From CAZLLE01 sp964560425 (GTDB taxonomy: Bacteria; Campylobacterota; Campylobacteria; Campylobacterales; QNZT01), in NCBI GenBank assembly GCA_964560425.1, contig CAZLLE010000086.1:1-8511 (forward strand): a stretch of 8,511 bases of DNA. Reading direction: 5' to 3'. Each line of letters starts with the position of its first letter. Within the stretch, counting starts at the first letter, position 1. Positions 5,142-8,511 of the stretch are shown one piece after another. A model generated the notes under the pieces. The model was not told the DNA's origin. It made no database searches and saw nothing but the letters and a program-made list of their open reading frames with translations. The position numbers and the translations under genes were made by a program.

Positions 5142-7235
5142 TTAACCGTTTCTTTTTTTGATAATCTCTTCAGATACATTTTTTGGTACTTCATCATAGT
5201 GATGGAATTCCATAGAGTATGTAGCTCTACCTTGAGTAGCACTTCTTAGATCAGTTGAGTAACCAAACATCTCTGAAAGTGGTACAAAAGCATTTACGAT
5301 TTTGTTTCCACTTCTATCGTCCATACCTTCTATCATACCTCTTCTTCTGTTTAGATCACCGATAACATCACCCATATAATCTTCAGGTACTTCAACTTCT
5401 ACTTTCATCATAGGTTCCATGATAACTGCACCAGCTTTTCTTGCACCCTCTTTGAATCCCATTGAAGCAGCAAGTTTAAATGCCATCTCATTTGAATCCA
5501 CATCATGATAAGAACCATCATATAGAGTAACTTTTACATCTTCCATAGGATAACCAGCTAATACACCACCAGCCATCGCTTCTTGAACACCTTTATCAAC
5601 AGCAGGAATAAATTCTCTAGGAACTGCTCCACCTTTGATAGCATTAACAAATTCATAACCATCGCCAGCTTCCATTGGCTCAAGTTTAAGGTATACATGA
5701 CCAAATTGACCACGACCACCAGATTGTTTTGCATATTTGTACTCTTGTTGTACTGCTTCTTTGATTGTCTCACGGTATGCAACTTGTGGTTGACCAATTT
5801 CAGCGTCTACTTTAAACTCTCTCATCATACGATCAACAAGAATTTCAAGGTGCAATTCACCCATACCAGAGATAATAGTTTGTCCACTCTCTTCATCTGT
5901 ATTAACTCTAAAAGATGGATCTTCTTGAGCTAGTTTTTGAAGAGCGATACCCATTTTCTCTTGATCTGCTTTTGTTTTTGGCTCAACTGCAACAGAGATA
6001 ACTGGATCTGGAAAGTCCATTCTCTCTAATACTACTTTATCAGCATCAGGATCACAAAGAGTATCACCAGTAGTTGTGTTTTTAAGACCAACAACCGCAC
6101 CGATTTCACCAGCGTAAATCTCTTTTACCTCTTCTCTTTTGATCGCATGCATCTTCATGATACGACCGATTCTCTCTTTTTTATCTTTTGTAGAGTTGTG
6201 TACAAAGCTACCAGCACTAAGGCTTCCTCTATATACACGGATAAAAGTAAGTTGTCCTACAAATGGATCAGTCATGATTTTAAATGCAAGAGCAGCAAAA
6301 GCACCATCATCACTTGACGCAACAATAACTTCTTCCTCTTCATCGTCCATCATAGTACCCTTAATATCAGCAACCTCTGTTGGAGCTGGAAGGTAATCTA
6401 CTACGGCATCAAGAAGTGTTTGAACACCTTTATTTTTAAATGCTGTACCACAAGTCATTGGAACGATATGCATACCAATCGTTGCAGCTTTGATTGCAGC
6501 CATGATCTCCTCTTCAGAGATATCTTCACCCTCTAAAAATTTCTCCATAAGCTCTTCATTACCATCAATTTCGGCAATAGACTCAATCATTTTTTCTCTA
6601 TACTCTTCTGATCTCTCTTCCATATCAGCAGGAATATCTTCAACATGATAGTTAGAACCCATCTCTGCATCTTGATCCCAAACGATAGCTTTCATTTTTA
6701 CAAGATCAACAACACCTTGAAAATTCTCTTCAGCACCAATTGGTAATTGAATTGGAACAGGATTACCTTTTAGTCTGTCTACAATTTGTCTCTCAACTTC
6801 ATAGAAATCAGCACCCGTTCTATCCATTTTGTTTACAAATACAAGTGAAGGTACACCATATCTATTTCTTTGTCTCCATACTGTCTCTGATTGAGGTTGA
6901 ACTCCACCAACAGCACAAAAAACTGATACAGCACCATCAAGAACTCTCATAGAACGCTCAACTTCAATAGTAAAGTCAACATGCCCCGGAGTATCAATAA
7001 TATTTATCTGTTTTTTTCTCCACTCACAAGTAGTAGCAGCAGAAGTAATTGTAATACCTCTCTCTTGCTCTTGCTCCATCCAATCCATTGTTGCAGCACC
7101 ATCATGTACTTCACCAATTTTATGTTCAACACCAGTATAGAATAAAATTCTCTCTGTTGTTGTAGTTTTACCTGCATCAATATGTGCAGCGATACCAATA
7201 TTTCTTACATCTTCTAATTTATGCGTTCTTGCCAT
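5142..7235 (-). CDS. fusA: Translation elongation factor G
   Basis: EF-G is the cytoplasmic GTPase that drives translocation of tRNAs and mRNA on the ribosome and, with ribosome recycling factor, splits ribosomes after termination. The 697 residues are full length (704 in E. coli). GTPase motifs are clear: P-loop AHIDAGKTT (17-25), switch I RGITITSAA (59-67), DTPGHVDF (81-88) and NKMD (135-138). Domains II to V follow. The domain IV region carries YHDVDSNEMAFKLAASMGF, and domain V carries VPEDYMGDVIGDLNRRRG. The ATG follows the tandem rpsG stops TAA-TAG; TAGGAT, which includes the second stop, serves as ribosome site, so translation is probably coupled to rpsG. Order rpsL-rpsG-fusA is the conserved str operon; tuf does not follow here, a tRNA does. 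No unusual residue stands out. Confidence 0.99.
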   Translation of the reverse strand: MARTHKLEDVRNIGIAAHIDAGKTTTTERILFYTGVEHKIGEVHDGAATMDWMEQEQERGITITSAATTCEWRKKQINIIDTPGHVDFTIEVERSMRVLDGAVSVFCAVGGVQPQSETVWRQRNRYGVPSLVFVNKMDRTGADFYEVERQIVDRLKGNPVPIQLPIGAEENFQGVVDLVKMKAIVWDQDAEMGSNYHVEDIPADMEERSEEYREKMIESIAEIDGNEELMEKFLEGEDISEEEIMAAIKAATIGMHIVPMTCGTAFKNKGVQTLLDAVVDYLPAPTEVADIKGTMMDDEEEEVIVASSDDGAFAALAFKIMTDPFVGQLTFIRVYRGSLSAGSFVHNSTKDKKERIGRIMKMHAIKREEVKEIYAGEIGAVVGLKNTTTGDTLCDPDADKVVLERMDFPDPVISVAVEPKTKADQEKMGIALQKLAQEDPSFRVNTDEESGQTIISGMGELHLEILVDRMMREFKVDAEIGQPQVAYRETIKEAVQQEYKYAKQSGGRGQFGHVYLKLEPMEAGDGYEFVNAIKGGAVPREFIPAVDKGVQEAMAGGVLAGYPMEDVKVTLYDGSYHDVDSNEMAFKLAASMGFKEGARKAGAVIMEPMMKVEVEVPEDYMGDVIGDLNRRRGMIEGMDDRSGNKIVNAFVPLSEMFGYSTDLRSATQGRATYSMEFHHYDEVPKNVSEEIIKKRNG

Positions 7236-7246
7236 AATTTATCCTA

Positions 7247-7714
7247 TTACCAACGGTAATGAGCAAAAGCTTTATTCGCTTCAGCCATTTTATAAGTATC
7301 TTCTTTCTTCTTGAATGTTGCACCTCTTTCATTTGATGCGTCAAGAAGCTCATTTGCCAATCTATCTTTCATTGTTCTTTCAGATCTTTTTCTTGTATAC
7401 TCAATCAACCATCTCATAGCAAGTGATTGTTGTCTTACAGGTCTTACTTCGATAGGCACTTGATAAGTAGCACCACCGATTCTTCTACTTTTTACTTCCA
7501 TTACAGGTTTAACATTTTCAATAGCTTTATTAAAAACCTCAATACCTTTCTCATCACCTTTTTTCTCTATAGCTTCTAAAGCTTCATAAAAAATTTTAGA
7601 GGCGATACTCTTTTTTCCATCTAGCATAATGCTATTAATAAATTTTGATACTATTTTAGAGTTATATACTGGATCTGGGAGTATCTCTCTAACGGGAGCT
7701 TTTCTTCTTCTCAT
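7247..7714 (-). CDS. rpsG: 30S ribosomal protein S7
   Basis: S7 is a primary binder of the 3' major domain of 16S rRNA; it starts assembly of the 30S head and lies near the E site. The 155 residues begin MRRRKAPVRE and contain the family signature DPVYNSKIVSKFINSIMLDGKK near the N-terminus, RRIGGATYQVPIEV in the middle, and end AFAHYRW. I chose the ATG at 7714 because AAGGAAG (7723-7729) lies 8 nt upstream and every S7 I know starts this way. A TTG at 7732 would add six residues but overlaps that ribosome site. The stop is 11 nt before fusA. A 118-nt gap with a potential RNA hairpin separates it from rpsL, the place where E. coli S7 represses its own operon. Confidence 0.98.
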   Translation of the reverse strand: MRRRKAPVREILPDPVYNSKIVSKFINSIMLDGKKSIASKIFYEALEAIEKKGDEKGIEVFNKAIENVKPVMEVKSRRIGGATYQVPIEVRPVRQQSLAMRWLIEYTRKRSERTMKDRLANELLDASNERGATFKKKEDTYKMAEANKAFAHYRW

Positions 7715-7748
7715 TTTATATTCTTCCTTCAATTTTTGAAAATTTACT

Positions 7749-7785
7749 CAAGCCTTACCCACAAAGGTTTTTATGGTAACGCCTG
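7749..7785 (-). promoter_or_regulatory. Stem-loop in the rpsL-rpsG gap, candidate S7 autoregulatory site
   Basis: On the minus strand CAGGCGTTACC (7785-7775) pairs with GGTAAGGCTTG (7759-7749) in ten of eleven positions, one of them a G-U pair that exists only in the transcribed strand, with one G-G mismatch and a 15-nt loop. It is the GC-richest part of an AT-rich 118-nt gap and lies 34 nt before the rpsG start. In E. coli, S7 binds the matching rpsL-rpsG intercistronic RNA; that this hairpin does the same is inference. Confidence 0.45.
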
Positions 7786-7832
7786 GCCAATTTAATAATT
7801 ATTTTTTATTTGTAAAAGTAGTTTTGGTTTAA

Positions 7833-8207
7833 TTAACTTTTTGGTCTCTTAGTTCCATATTTACTTCTTGCAACTCTTCTATTTGCAACACCAGATGTAT
7901 CTAAAGCACCACGAACGATGTGATATTTTACACCAGGTAAATCTTTTACCCTACCGCCTCTTACTAAGACAATTGAGTGTTCTTGAAGGTTATGACCCTC
8001 ACCACCGATATAACTAATTACTTCATACCCGCTAGTTAATCTAACTTTAGCAACTTTTCTTAACGCTGAGTTAGGTTTTTTTGGAGTTGTAGTATAAACT
8101 CTTGTACAAACGCCTCTTCTTTGAGGACATTTCTCAAGTGCTGGTGATTTTGATTTTTTAACCACCTTTTTTCTCTCTTTTCGAATCAACTGATTGATAG
8201 TTGGCAC
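7833..8207 (-). CDS. rpsL: 30S ribosomal protein S12
   Basis: S12 sits at the decoding centre of the 30S subunit and controls accuracy. The chosen product is 124 residues, equal to E. coli S12, beginning M(V)PTINQLIRK at a GTG codon. AAAGGAAAG (8211-8219) is correctly spaced for that GTG. An in-frame ATG at 8240 would add eleven residues, but it lacks a ribosome site and places the Shine-Dalgarno inside the gene. Lys43 in TTPKKPNS and Lys88 in GGRVKDLPG, the main streptomycin-resistance positions, are wild type, and Asp89 is the position methylthiolated in other bacteria. It is first gene of the str operon. The region upstream holds a divergent restriction-modification gene rather than rpoBC. 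Confidence 0.98.
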   Translation of the reverse strand: MPTINQLIRKERKKVVKKSKSPALEKCPQRRGVCTRVYTTTPKKPNSALRKVAKVRLTSGYEVISYIGGEGHNLQEHSIVLVRGGRVKDLPGVKYHIVRGALDTSGVANRRVARSKYGTKRPKS

Positions 8208-8232
8208 ATTCTTTCCTTTGTTGAATTTCCTA

Positions 8233-8248
8233 TTTAACATGTGTTAAA
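8233..8248. promoter_or_regulatory. 16-bp perfect palindrome in the rpsL leader
   Basis: TTTAACATGTGTTAAA has two 7-bp complementary arms around TG. It lies just downstream of the likely transcription start and 14 nt before the rpsL ribosome site, so it may be a protein-binding operator or a small leader hairpin. No regulator is known to me for this site. Confidence 0.4.
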
Positions 8249-8259
8249 AGGACGGCTAT

Positions 8260-8265
8260 ATTATC
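8260..8265 (-). promoter_or_regulatory. rpsL: Probable -10 of the str operon promoter
   Basis: GATAAT on the minus strand, within TTTGGATAATATAG, would start transcription near 8253 and give a leader of about 46 nt to the GTG. The -35 region is not consensus. The position relative to rpsL and the absence of an upstream co-directional gene support a promoter here. Confidence 0.45.
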
Positions 8266-8304
8266 CAAAGAGATGTTATATTACGCTTAATTGGTAATTT
8301 TTTG

Positions 8305-8310
8305 TATAAT
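8305..8310 (+). promoter_or_regulatory. Candidate -10 promoter of the divergent hsdM gene
   Basis: TATAAT preceded by a T-tract and TG (ATTTTTTG-TATAAT) resembles the T-rich promoters of Campylobacterota. Transcription would start near 8317 and leave a leader of about 100 nt before the ATG at 8420. No further -10 of equal quality is seen closer to the gene. Confidence 0.4.
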
Positions 8311-8419
8311 AATTTCCCAAAAAGAGAAAATTAGAAGCTACATCCAACTTAAATACAGGTAAAATAAAACATATAGTATCCTCATGATGCAATTTTATAT
8401 CAACAAATTAGGATTATTA

Positions 8420-8511
8420 ATGAGCGAGCAAAAATTTTTAAAAGATTTAGAAAAAAAGCTATGGACATCAGCTAACAAACTTTTACCCTCACTAGATGCC
8501 GCAGTATATAA
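8420..8511 (+). CDS. hsdM: Probable type I restriction-modification methyltransferase subunit HsdM, N-terminal fragment
   Basis: Only 30 codons are visible before the right edge. The product begins MSEQKFLKDLEKKLWTSANK and continues LLPSLDAAVY. This matches the N-terminal pattern of one branch of HsdM proteins, where a Leu-Trp-x-x-Ala segment is followed by a DAAEYKHVVLGLIFLKY-type stretch; the rest would lie past the edge. HsdM supplies adenine-methyltransferase activity in a complex with the specificity subunit HsdS, with HsdR adding restriction. The ATG has TTAGGA at 8408-8413 as ribosome site with a 6-nt spacer. It is divergent from rpsL with 212 bp between the start codons. Assignment rests on a short motif recalled from memory, so hsdS and hsdR downstream are expected but not seen. 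Confidence 0.72.
   Translation, partial: MSEQKFLKDLEKKLWTSANKLLPSLDAAVY

Noticed and set aside
5583..5933. Open frame of 116 codons antisense to fusA
   Set aside because: It results from the codon bias of the opposite strand of a highly conserved gene; the product is low-complexity and Ser/Phe-rich. The other frames inside fusA (5558-5797, 6139-6396, 6740-6952, 7004-7198) were rejected for the same reason.
7715..7732. TTG start for rpsG six codons upstream
   Set aside because: It overlaps the Shine-Dalgarno AAGGAAG, and S7 proteins start MRRRKAP.
1..8511. CRISPR array, insertion sequence, integrase or attachment site
   Set aside because: No regularly spaced repeats, transposase or integrase frames, or duplicated tRNA end were seen. 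The restriction-modification pair has no visible flanking repeats beyond the 13-mer noted.

Overview
The window looks like chromosomal DNA of a Campylobacterota (epsilonproteobacterial) species. The DNA is AT-rich, and the left edge encodes a lipoprotein of the UPF0323 family, which I know from Helicobacter (HP0232) and Campylobacter (Cj0371). The ribosomal proteins and EF-G read as this phylum too. Use of PurT for formate-dependent purine synthesis suggests a free-living relative, such as the Sulfurimonas/Arcobacter side rather than Helicobacter; the genus is a guess.

Layout, left to right. (1) Positions 1-1746, minus strand: purT followed 2 nt later by the UPF0323 lipoprotein gene, which runs off the left edge. 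(2) 1747-1963: a gene-free spacer with several small repeats and hairpins. (3) 1964-4034, minus strand: a complete type II restriction-modification pair. The C5-cytosine methyltransferase is promoter-proximal, and the presumed endonuclease overlaps its 3' end by 11 nt. (4) 4160-4636, minus strand: a small secreted outer-membrane beta-barrel protein. (5) 4775-5005, plus strand: a 76-residue protein with two membrane segments and no known function, ending 4 bp from the 3' end of a tRNA. (6) 5010-8207, minus strand: the str operon rpsL-rpsG-fusA followed by tRNA-Arg(CCT). (7) From 8420, plus strand: the first 30 codons of what looks like a type I restriction-modification HsdM subunit, divergent from rpsL.

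The str operon supplies two 30S proteins, a translocase and a rare-codon arginine tRNA from what is probably one transcript. Three inverted repeats lie in its non-coding parts: the rpsL leader, the rpsL-rpsG gap and the fusA-tRNA gap. In two of them a G-U pair forms only in the minus-strand RNA, which fits function as transcript structures. The accessory content is two separate DNA-modification loci, one embedded between housekeeping genes and one against the str operon.

No stretch longer than 300 bases lacks a gene. The longest gene-free spacers are 1747-1963 and 8208-8419. I found no CRISPR array, insertion sequence, integrase or attachment site, and no clear novel multi-gene system. The least understood items are the N-terminal part of the endonuclease, the small membrane protein, and the structured spacers.
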